A stretch of DNA of 64,000 bases from contig VYZI01000068.1 of assembly GCA_013397695.1 (NCBI GenBank), forward strand, positions 2,697,523-2,761,522, given 5' to 3'. Made by a program: the position numbers and the translations under genes. The number at the start of each line of letters is the position of its first letter. Positions within the stretch are counted from its first letter, which is position 1. Of the stretch, positions 39,401-51,400 are shown one piece after another. Source of the stretch: Centropus unirufus. Lineage: Eukaryota > Chordata > Aves > Cuculiformes > Centropidae. The notes under the pieces are model-generated. The model did not search any database and was not told the DNA's origin. It saw only the letters and a program-made list of their open reading frames with translations.

Positions 39401-42400
39401 TCACTACAGAGACACCAACTGTATTTCCAGAAAATATCAAAGATAAAGAAACGCCGACACCAGTTGAAGATATTCAGCTGGAAAGCTCTATTCCTCACAC
39501 AGATTCTGGAATTGGCGATGAACAGATGCCAAATATTTTGAATGGGACAGACTTGGAGACCAGCACAGGCCCTGATGCTATGAGTGAGCTCCTGTCTACT
39601 TTGTCTTCAGAAGTGAAGAAATCTCAGGAGAGCTTAACGGAAAGCCCCAGTGAAATCTTGAAACCAGCGTCATCAATATCCAGCATCAGTCAAAGTAAAG
39701 GCATCAATGTCAAGGAAATACTGAAAAGTCTTGTGGCAGCCCCTGTTGAAATTGCAGAATGTGGCCCGGATCCAATCCCTTACCCAGATCCTGCACTGAA
39801 GAGAGAAGCTCATGCTATTCTTCCCATGCAGTTTCACTCATTTGACAGGTATATGGCTGGGTTCATGATTTTATATCAATGTTATTCAGAAATGTGAAGG
39901 ATTTTTCTTTAAGCAAGATTACTCTTCTATTGGTTTGTATTAGAGTGTATTAAAAAGCAGCTGCATCGTTACCAAAACAGTCTGTATAGTACAGACAAAG
40001 GTAATTCACCTTGTTTTTCTCTGTCAGCAGCAAATAAAAATCTACAAGGTACTTGGAAAACAAGCCTGTTGTAAAGAAATATTTTTGCAATAAAATCTTT
40101 TTTCCTTTAAAACAACATTTTAATGAGGAAGAGAAGCGGTAATTGTTGATATAGAACAGACTAACTGTGCAGAAATTCAGTCGAATATTCTTTCAAAGGC
40201 TTAAATCTTAATTGAATCCATCACTGCACTGTTTTCTGTTTCTGGAATGCTTTAACCATGGCAAATTGTTTGCATGGTCATGGTGGAAACCAGTTCTCTT
40301 TCAGGTCTTTAAAAAACAAATACAATCAAAAGTTAGTGTTTAAAAATAAACTACTAAATATTTCTGCAGAGTCCTTTGTTTCCTTATTTTTCTGTAGATT
40401 CTAAGCTTCTAATGAATATACTTTCTTTAAATGTCCAGTTCATCTCAATTGTCCGGAACAGTATTGAACTGAAGTTGTGTGAAAATTTGCAGTAGACAAC
40501 ATCCTTCCAGAAGAAGGGCACCCTGTTCTATTGTGGGCTCAGTCTTAACCTGTGTGAAGAGCTTGATGTTGATGCCATACTGGTTTTCCAATATGACAAG
40601 ATCCCTGCAGTTTCTTCATAAAAATGTTCTAAAAAATTGAGAAATGGAATAAAGACTTAACTCAAATATATGGTAAAACCGTATCTCAATATTTTAGGTA
40701 AAGTTGTAGAAATATATTAGGTCATCATGCAGGTACAGGAGTTAAAATTAGGTAGGAAACAAAAATTAAGAAAAAAGAAAATGGCTATTCTGTGATTTAG
40801 GATAGAAATATGTATCCATTTACAGAAAGCCTGCAATAATGTCCCAAATATCTTCATGAAAGTCTTAAGGAAAAACAATATGCAAGAATTTTTTTCAGTG
40901 TCGTGTGCAAGAAGTGACAAGAGAACTTTATCATAAAAATGAAAAAGCACTTATGGATTAGGTATTCTATAGAAAAGTCAGTGCCTTTTTTTGTCTGCAT
41001 ATATACATTACCGTGGAGTGGAGGCAGCTTCTCTGAAATAATAAAAAATCAGATAGCATCTGCAGTTACAAAGCAGGCTGGATCAAGGTAGGAAAAGTGA
41101 AATATGCTTTAGAATCAAATGAATATATCCCTTTCTAACAATATTTTAGGTCCTAAGGCTATTTCAGAGAAAAGCTCATTTAGCAACTGTTTTATTAAAA
41201 GGATATTTTTTTTTCGTTTATCAGTCTGCCTATTTTTATTTTAGAGTGATTTCAGTGTGAGGTGAAATATGGAGGTTTTTTCTTACATGGTTAAGCGTTT
41301 TCCTTAATGGTCTGTGAAGAAATATCATCTTCCAGAATTCATTCCTGTACATTAAGCAGTACAGAAAATTGTACTGTGTGTAGAAGTATTAGCACCTAGC
41401 TGTAATCACAGCTAGAAAGATTGTTTTAGTTGGACCTTATCAGCTCAATTTCTATCTTAGACAATTAAGAAGAATACTCTGTTCATAAGGTTATGATTAT
41501 CTCACAAAATGCTAGGCACCTAAATTAAAATTGAGCATATGACCTCGTGAGAAGTCTTTGTTGTTGTTAGAGGAAACATCATAATGAATGAAGAGGCATT
41601 TTATTCTGCATTTCTAAAACACAGTTTTATAAAAAAGCATTAAAAACTCTAAGAGGCTGAAGAAGGTCGACCTGTCACATAACCTGTATTTTGTGTTAGC
41701 ACCTACGTTAGATTCTTCTTGCAGCAGACTGCTGGACATTTTGAGCATTATTAATAGTGGCTGCTTATATGCGATTATTTGAGAGTTGCTTTATGTCTAG
41801 AGCTTCTGGATTTTTATACGCATTTCAAGCGTGCAAAGTTTACTTAGGATCCAAGAGGGTTTTATGGTATGTTTTTTCTCTGATATGTTGCCCTGCTGAC
41901 CAAGTTATGATTCCATAATATACTTACTTGATCTCTGGTCAGTCTTTAAAGGGAAAAATGGGTGTTGTTGCTTTTTTTTCAAATTACAAAGGAGAAGCAG
42001 ATTGAGATTCTGACCCTATAACTTTTCATGGGCAGTGAAACAAAGATTAAGGGGAAAAAACCTTCAATGTTCAATTAATATTAGAAATAATTCATATATT
42101 GTGAAAGCAATATGAGTTTTAGCTTGTTGTGGTTTATGAACATTTTGTGTTGTCCCTAGTATCCCATTTATCATTGAAAAACTCAAAAAAAATCACAGTG
42201 CAATTGTTTTTCCATGCTTTTCCATGCATATTTTTAAAAAGACGACACTGTGTTTGTGGTCCTTATTTCTACAGGATCTTCTGTTGCTGTAGTTCATGCA
42301 GCTTTTGGTACTTCACTGAGCAATGTGACTATTGGTCATGTTTATTCTCTCTAGGGAGAAACATGAGCAATGAAGTGTATTGTTTTGTCAGGTTTTATTT

Positions 42401-45400
42401 GTTTCAGTTTAATATAGAGTGATTCCATATTTATAAGCAAATTAAAGTTAGAGAAATGTATTTTTCACCTTAATCAAAAGATATCCCTAGTCCTTTTGAG
42501 GCTAGATTTTTTTTTTAATTTATTTTTGCATTTGGATGGGCGACTGCCTTTTAAAAGAAGACTGGAGATAATAAGTAATTAGTAGAAAAATAACAGTATC
42601 TTTGTTGTTTTCAAGATATTTCTTGAAGTACAAGAACTGGCCTTACATGCAGGTAAACACCACATAAAGCAAACTGCTGTAAATGGAACCGCTGTAAATA
42701 GAAGTTAGATATTTTATTTTATCATGCAATATGGTATGTTGGGCTCTGCATGCACTTTCCATTGCATATTGCTAATATGTTCATAAAAGTCATTGCGTAA
42801 TCGGCCACAGAGTATTTTTCCGTAGACTTTGTGCCATTATAAATGAAATATAAAAGCAGAAAATGTGTCCAACATGCTTTATCAAATAGGACTTGTGTGT
42901 AGTTAATATATGCAGCAGCTCAGGCGCTATCGGATGTAAATGATGAGGTGATATTGATGAAAGGAGGGGATTGAGGTCTCGGGGGGCGCTGATGACGGAT
43001 TGAACAGAAGCGGCCTTGCACCGCACGTAACTCAAGTCTGTCGTCTTCACCGCTCAAAGCCGTAATGGGAGGTGGCAGTCTGAAATGAGTTGCCACGGTA
43101 AAGAGTATTATTTTTGAAATGCTTTCACACAAATCACTAGGCCCCGCATACAACTTAGTTTCATGCTTTAATGTCATCAGGAGGCACAAATTGGTGTGTC
43201 TAATTGTTTGCCACCTGCCAGCAAAATGAGCTGCCAGCCAGCCAGACGGGTTTGATTGTCTGTCAGCTCTTCAATAGATTGAGAGTGACAACATCAAAAA
43301 TTTCACTTCAAACTCGGAAGCTTTGAGCAGCTTTTCAGAGACCTCTTCCCCACAAGTGCTTCTGGACAACTGCATTTTTCAATTAGTTTCCAATATATCG
43401 CTGCCTTCTGCCTCATCTGTCTTAAGGTAGCTGTAATTACATTATGAGCTATACAAACAGATTTCTGGGACACTGGAGCCTGTATCCTCAAAGTTATGAC
43501 ATGTCTTTTAACGTCAGACTGAATTCCTTGAAAATGGCATCCAGGATGACATTTTTGGAAGCAAACACAAAGGGTTATTTCACCTACATTTGCAAGTAAT
43601 GGAGCATAACTCACCAATAATTCCTTTTTTGCTTTCTCATCTTTTTTTTTCTGGAAAAGATCAGCCACTGTTATTGATTTTTAGGGCTTGGGGATTTCAT
43701 GATCCTGGGATTTTTTTTGTCCATTTGCATTTGTCCCACTAGATGCAACCTAAACCATTAACGTTTGAGCATTTATTTGTGATTCTACCCAGTACTGCAT
43801 TCTAAAGATTTCATTTGTTCCACTCTACTTTCTTATAGTGAGAGTTTTGCTGCTATTGAAATTGAGAGTGCTTTCGTTTTATGTCTCATTTATTATTTTT
43901 TTTCAAAGTGAGGTAATTTACATATATTTTCTGTACTTAGCAGCATTATTTCAATAGGAACCATGCTTGCATAAGCAGAAAATCTGATTACTGGAAATAA
44001 GACCAGTTATTTTTGCTGCTATTAAATACCTTATTCCCTTTTCATCCATTATCACTTCATAAACTGGAATACTATGGGTTTGCATATGGTGCTTGATGAA
44101 GTCCCTACAAGCACATTTTGAAGCTAACCAAAATTAGGCATATTAACCCCATTTTTTTTCATTAAGTTGTAGTCATAATCTCCTTTGTTCATTTTTTAGC
44201 AATCTGTACACAAGTACCTCTCCCAAAATTGTTCTTCTCGCCTGTGTGAAGTGCATCTTTTCATATTCATATACAATGAACTTCAACTGAAGTTTTAAGT
44301 TTTATCAGGAGAAACCAGCATCTCAGAACTCTTTAATATGATTCACTGGATAAAATGCTGAAAAATTTTACTGGATTTTTGTCTTGCTTTTTTACCCTAA
44401 TAGGCCTCTGTAAAATCATTATTAAAGCTGTATTGACTTTCGCAGGACTGCTGCTTTTTAGCTCTTAATTTTTTATTTTTTTTTTACATCATAGATACGG
44501 GATTAGGTTCCTTGCTCATCCCCAAACTATACATCATGCTCTTTGTTTCTATTTTTTTCTTTATTTGATTATGCTTTTTGCTTTTAATACATGGTATTTT
44601 CACTTATATTCTATTCACGTTCTTCAATCTCATTAAATTTCCAGTATTTCCAATTTCTCTATTCAGATGCGACCATTAATCTTTCGTGATAGTTAGCTTT
44701 TTAATCTCTTACAGTTTTCCCTTGTTTCTTGTCAATGTTTTAGATCATTTTAGATGCCTCAGCTAATTTATCCTGAATCCAAAGGAGGTAGTAGTGACTG
44801 AGAATTTCACTGGGGGTAAATACTCTTCTGCTCAATCTAAGATCAAAGATCAGTGACCTTCATGTTGTTCGTGACCTAAAACAACACCTGAGATTATTTG
44901 CTTTCTTCTATTTAGAAACAACTAATTTTTACTTCGCACATTAGGATCATTTTATATTCTTTTAAGATTTGGGGGTTTTGATGAATGCATAATATCAAAT
45001 GATTGAAAGAATTCGTGATAACTGGACATTCGGGAGAAAGGTGTTATTTGCATAAGTCTCAAAGTTTATGTATTTCTGTGAGCTTTCTATATCTCTTCAG
45101 TGTACCTTACATTTTTTTAATCCACTTTTTCTTCTCCATGGCTGTTGACACTGAGTTACATATTTCATCCTTGATTTCAAACATATCTTACCTTAATGCA
45201 GTCAACCTAATAGCAGATTGTCTAAAGTAGAATTCAAAATGTGTTGCTTCTACTTTCTAGTTATCACATTTTGCAGACTCAAATCAAAATCTGGGTCAGA
45301 AATCAGAAGGAACAGGGGGTAATCAGTGATATGTATGTTTCATAAAGGACTGAACATGTATATATGTATGGAAAATATTAATAACTTCCAGAGAATAAAT

Positions 45401-48400
45401 ACTAAGTTTTGTTTTCAGAGATTAAATCAATCTAACATTAGGAACAAGGTGACATGTAATATAGCAGACATGCTGTCACATGTTTTCTACTGTGATTTCT
45501 CCTGAAATATCTGGTAGAAGTTTGACATAGAACACTTCTGGAAAATTTTGCTAAAATCTGTACTGCTTTTTGAAAAGCAGTTATTGTAAATCCTCATGCT
45601 TTCTGCTGCCATGGGGAAGAAGGGAGTAACAAGAATATTGACTCAACCTTAAGAGTTTTCACTTATCCTAGAAGGGTATAAAGCAATTCTAATTTAATTG
45701 CTGCTGCTTGCATAGGTAGCACAAGAAATACAGTGTTAGAGGCTTATCTCTGATCCCTTGATTTACCAGAGTGGTTTAGCTGGAAGACCTCTAGATTTTT
45801 AAATGGAGGAGAAGTACAGAGAGAAAATATAGGGCTGAATAACCTAATTTGTCACTAGCACTGGGTAGCTAAATTTTTAAGGACTGTTAATTTGAGAAAA
45901 TTTGAGGGTTTTTAATCTTGATTTTCTCTTTTTGCAGTCCAGCACATGAATGGTATTGTTTTTCTATCTAGTTTTTCATGCAAATTAGGGAAGCCGGAAG
46001 AATCCCGTAGCCATTTGTTGAGGTTATTAAATAAAACATCAATGCACAAGTAGTGTGCAGGCTGAACCAGCAACACTCATCTTAAACATGATATAAACTA
46101 CAATTACTTCAGGCGTGTATTTACTATTTGAAAAAGACACTTGTAGAGCAACAAAGTAGTGATTAGTAGTCACAATACTTTTTATAATTATAAACCACTC
46201 AATGCTCAGAGAAATAAAGTCAATTGCTACAGCCAATTGCTACTAAGCTTTTGTTGATTAAATCGCCTGAGATCACTTGAGACCATAATGACGCAATTCA
46301 GAAAAATGTGGACCAGTTTACATTGTATAAAACAAGTCCTAAAAGGAAATTACTGAACTGTTTATAAACTTTTCTTCTTGTCTGTAGATTTCCTCCATGA
46401 AAGAAGTGGTTTGGTTAAAAGAAGGGCTGTTTTTTTTTACTTCAAAGCAGTCAGTCATCCTTGTTCACCTTTCTTGTTCTGCCTTTCCTCTGATTCTTTT
46501 GCATGTTTTTGACCACTCTATTGTGTTGTTTGTATAGTGTTTCAGTCTTCATCTGGATGTCATTCTGTATTCACTCACTGTATTTTGTTTTATCAGTAGG
46601 AACAAGACATTTTGACAAGGTCAACATGTATGACGTCAGAAAGCTGCATTTTCTTTCAGTCTGAGACAATGTCTCACTGATTTTGCCTATTCTTACATTA
46701 GAGAGGTTTCTCTTGATGTTCCTTGTTAATTTGTAATTAAATAACACCTGACCTGTCTTAATATCCTGACTCAGACCTATATAGAATGTCAACTATAGAT
46801 AGAGCATTAGTATTTGTGGGATCTGGGCAGGATTGCCCTTTCTTCCTTCAGGAGATGATTTTCAGTCTTGAACTACTCTCTTAAGAAAAGTGTCTTTGCC
46901 TTTATAAGAGGCCAGTATATTATGTCCAAGGAGTGGTGTTGCATACATGCCCATTGCTATGGAAGGTTAGGTGATTTTTGGGATACTCTGAGAGGCCACT
47001 GAGCTGTGTAAAGATAAGGAGAGAGAACTTGAATTTAGCTTCATCTTTGGAAAAGTATCAAGAAAGTTGGAAATGCTTTTGCAACAATTGTGTCAGCAGT
47101 TTAGCAGATGCCAATGCCAGACCTTGTAGGTGGGAAAAATTAATTTACTGAAAATGAAAACAAAACCAAAACAGATCTCACTCATTCACACTCTGTCTCA
47201 CGTTTGCAAGAACTAGAATGAGCGTGTGTGTTTAAGGAATCTGTCCAACAGTTAGGCATCCACCATGCTTGCATCCACATGCTAGGTCCAGGATGTGTTG
47301 CAACACCATGGAGAACATGAGACACCAGCTGCCAAGTCTTGCTCTCTTCTAGTTTCTTCATAATTTGGCAACTGTTTTCAGTTGGATATGCTTTTTTTTT
47401 TTCTATCCTTATGGAGCGGTTTACAGTCTCTCTGTCCTTCCCCACCTCTTTGAGTTGTCACTGTTCATTGGTTTTGTCTCCAAGTCCTGGTTGTCTTGTG
47501 AAGCTACATACAAGCCTGTGGTCTTAAGGACCTGCTGATCAATGTGCCATTAGCACGGGCCAGGCTAAGATGCTTTTTCCTTGCTATGCCTTTCTTTCTT
47601 TTGCTTCTGCATCCAAATATTCCCATTCATGCTTCATTCACACCAGTATTAGGCTTTCTTTTGCAGCTCACTACATAGATGCTGTAGGTATCTATGATGA
47701 CACTATTTTCCCTATGATATTTATGTAATCAGGAGATTCTCCTGCTTAAGGTGTAAGAGAGAAAGTCCTAATTCCCTGTATTTCTATGGCACTACAGGGA
47801 CTTTGCTCTTGAATAATACTCAATATTCATGAACACCCAGAAATCAAGTACTTGATTGAAATATTAACTGTATGTGGATAGGATCTAATTTTAGGAAATG
47901 TCATGGTATTACAAAGAAGATAAGTCTATCTGTGTAGATCTGGCCTTATTCACGTTTAGCCTCTGCTGTGTAAACACTTCATATCAGCCAGGATTGCAAG
48001 AGATTATTAACTACAGACAGAAGCAATTATTTTGGGGTCATATATACATATATACAGTTTGCATTGTGTGAACTCATCTTGTAATCTAAATGGAAGGAGA
48101 TCTATTAGAATTAGAATTTCCTTTCTAACAATACATGTTTTCGGGTAGTGGTTCAGAATGCAAAAAACATCAACTGGTATTGTTAACTCTCTAAAAAGAG
48201 TGGGGAAATTATTTTTTTTGTGAATCATTTTTACACTGTTATCATAGAAGAGGAAATCACAAGAAATAACACCTGTGTTTAATTCTAAAAAATGGCATCA
48301 TCAATACAACTTGCCTAACCAGTCTTTAAAATCCAGGCAAACTGAAGAATTAGACATATATGAACAAACTATGTTACCACAAAAAAATATTCTGCACATT

Positions 48401-51400
48401 TTGGTCCATCATGTGCCTTAATATTTACACAGAAGTGTAACAAAATAATTATTAAAGGAGCTTCTAGGGCAAAATGGGGCCCTATTACCTTAAATAGTGG
48501 CATTTTCTTGGTCTGTTATTTGATCTCAAGGGTTAAAGAAGTGAATCTGCTTAACCAGAAAACATGTATGATGATGAAAATACTTTTTTTAATGTTTATA
48601 AGTACTTGTTTCAGGTTGGTTTTTCGCTCAGATTTGCTACTAAAATAGCTTTGTAGGAGCAGTTTTTAATAGAGATGGAAATATTAAATGGAAAAATGTA
48701 AATACACTTGTCTCCACTGTGACAGCTGTCTGGTGTTGAAAAAAATATTAATTAAATTTCTGTGTAATATTGCCTTCCTTTGTCCCTTTTAACATGTGCA
48801 ACAAATCTTTCAATTTTGAGATTTGAAAAAAAGGAGTATAGTTTAAAATTGGGTGAGAATGTATGTGTCTGAATACAATACTGTCTGTATAAATGAGATA
48901 TGTCATCTTTTTTGTACGAAAGCCCTGCTGTCTTCTTAAAAGCTTCCAACTCTAAAGACTGCTTTTTAAACCTTACTTTTAAATGAACATGATATCAATA
49001 TTGTGAATCTTGGGTGTTCAATTAACACCATGTGTTGTAGATTTAAATGAGTACGAAAGTTTTCCACAGGGCTGAGTGCAAAAATGTGTGTGTTGGGCAA
49101 CTGCATTTGCAAGGCCAGAATGTTTCAGGTAGTGAAAAATTGAGTATGTTACTGTGCAGGTGACGGGTAAAGAAAAAAAAAAAGTAATCTCAGATAACTT
49201 CAGTATCAAATAACTTCAGGTAACTTCAGTAACAAAGTAACATACTCAGATGGAGCATGCATATAGACTGCTCGTGTGCAATATTTAATTTGTTCCTTGC
49301 AAATCTAGAACTCAGGTGGTAGTGGTGTTCACAGATCAATGAAGTGGTGAGGTCTCTCCATTTGATCAGCACTGAAAGACAAAAATAAGTTTTACAGAAT
49401 CTTATGAAGCTGCCTAGCATAGGAATAGAAGTTTATGTGGGTTTAGAGTCCATTAATGTAGTCTTACCCTATTTCAGAAAGGTTAAAAAAATTGACATTA
49501 TTATGTCAATTATTATCTGTTCCTCAGCAAGAACATTATAATACAATATAATCTCATCACAAACAAAAATCCTCGCTGACATCATTGTGCAGTTTTAGTA
49601 AGCTGCCACTTCTTTTTCCACAGAAGCGTGGTTGTACCAGTGAAGAAACCCCCTCCAGGCAGTCTGGCTGTTACCACAGTTGGAGCTGCCACAGCTGGAA
49701 GTGGACTGCCACCCGGTAGTACACCAAATATATTTGCTGCAACAGGAGCTACACCAAAAAGTATGATTAATACAACAGGTATTGTCCTTAAATATTTTTG
49801 TGACCCTCATTTTTATTGTTTGTTTTTTTCTGTTTTGTTACTTTTAGTGGTGTTTTGTTTTTTTAATCATCTTTTTTGTTGCTGTTTTGTACTTGTAAAA
49901 ACCTGGAAAAAGTAAATCTTGACCTTTGTTAGAGCAAGTGTTTTCTCTTGGTGTATGTTTATAATCTTGGTAGTGCATATTGGACTTGCACAGCTGTAAA
50001 GAAGGGAATAAACAGCCAGAATTAAATTCTGTTTCATAAGCATAGTCTTGAAATGAAATGAGCTAACTTCTCCAGTGCTTTGCAGTAGAGGATGTTAATG
50101 TAATATGGATCAAAGAAAATAAAGACAACTAGTTACCTAATAAATATATCATCGATTGTGTAGAGTTAACATTTTTGGCAATTATTCTGCTGTGATTTTT
50201 GGAAAGTTTTTTGGTAAGAACCTGCCTATTTGACTGTAGTCATGCCTTATCAGTTGTTGTTTATTGTGACCTATAGGAGGAGGAGGACAAGACCTTCTTT
50301 TTTAATTATTTATAATAGTAATAATTGGATTGCCTATCATGAAGGAGCCTGTTAACCATAAAGACTATGGTTTCTATTCAGAAATTAATTCTTACTGAGA
50401 GCAACCAATGTTTACTTGAACTCCTTCGCAATGTCTGGCTGTGGTCAGTTTTCTCTCTAAACTAAGCAAAAGCACTTGAGAGAAGAGCTCTCTTCAAGGG
50501 TATCACAGCTTCAGTCAAGGGTTGAGAAAGAGTAACTCTGCCTGGGGTTGCAGAAAATGGAGGGGGAAGCTTTTGGCGTCCTTCTGCTTCATGGAATAAT
50601 ATGAAGACACACTCATTTTTTTTTTTCTTTCCTTTTGCAGATTACCTTTAATACCTCGTAATAGAACTTTGATTTTTCTAAGGATAAAAAAAAATCTTAA
50701 AATGTAATTATCCTGAGGCAGATGGGAGGAATGAATGCTGTGAATAATGTTATCACTTCTGTGAACAGTTCCATTTGCATAGCCACTGCTAATAGTATTG
50801 AATGGATTTCCTTTTAGGTATTCTTATGTTTTATAAAAAAATAACCTACATTGGAAACCTTGTTTTCCAAATGATACTGAATAGCGTAAGCCTTTCAGTC
50901 TTTTCATTGATTAAAGATGTGAACTGGTTTGGCTGGAATGTAGTAGCTCTTCTTTGTAAGTAATTGCGTTTAAAAGTCAATCATTTCCTTGATACTGTTC
51001 TTAGTAGAGGACAGTATTGCAGATACCACGCTGCATTCACTGTGGATTAAAGGCTGCTTTTTTGGTAACTTTTTTAGCTTCTCTGTTGTTTTTGTTTAAT
51101 GCAGTTGGTTTTGAGTCTTAGTCTGTTGGTTTATTTGATGAAAGGAAAAGTATTAATTCAATGGAATTTCAGCAAGCATCGGATTTAATTAGAATTATAT
51201 GTGTACTGCGATATATACAGGAAGTGTCCAGATACATTCTGGTTTATGTATTTGTAGTCTGTGAAATTATTTATGTAATTCATGACTTTAAAATAGTGCA
51301 TAGAATATTTTTTTTTAATTATGGTAAAAATGAAACATTAGACAATTTTTTAGAAACACTAGATGTCCCCCCAAACCTTTTTACAGTTGTTTTTACAGTA

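Larger units (their letters stand above)
28385..39409 (+). other. NBEA intron, 11.0 kb
   Basis: This long intron contains a poly-T run at 29661-29676, a composite repeat block at 30838-32450 (CR1 plus unclassified repeat sequence), and a poly-A run at 33348-33363. Next to the poly-A run is a pyrimidine-rich stretch (33400-33925) that is open in two frames. From 34500 to 39400 the sequence is AT-rich with no recognisable element. Open frames there (for example 34902-35276 on the minus strand) lack any family resemblance. Confidence 0.7.
39849..49623 (+). other. NBEA intron, 9.8 kb
   Basis: AT-rich intron without CR1 copies. Candidate conserved non-coding blocks lie at 40190-40320 (with a near-palindrome at 40256-40277) and 42880-43640. 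A perfect CRE palindrome (tgacgtca) is at 46631-46638, and a short tandem repeat of aacttcag at 49193-49230. A minus-strand open frame of 121 codons (43303-43668) lies inside the candidate regulatory block and is not supported as a gene. Confidence 0.7.

Noticed and set aside
39298..39409. Upstream extension of the exon 17 frame, beginning with ATG at 39298
   Set aside because: It precedes a clear tttctctactacag-type acceptor region and carries sequence unlike NBEA; the conserved protein begins at the splice site at 39410.
43303..43668. 121-codon open frame on the minus strand in the 9.8-kb intron
   Set aside because: No recognisable domain, and it overlaps the candidate conserved non-coding block, whose high complexity would by itself reduce stops.
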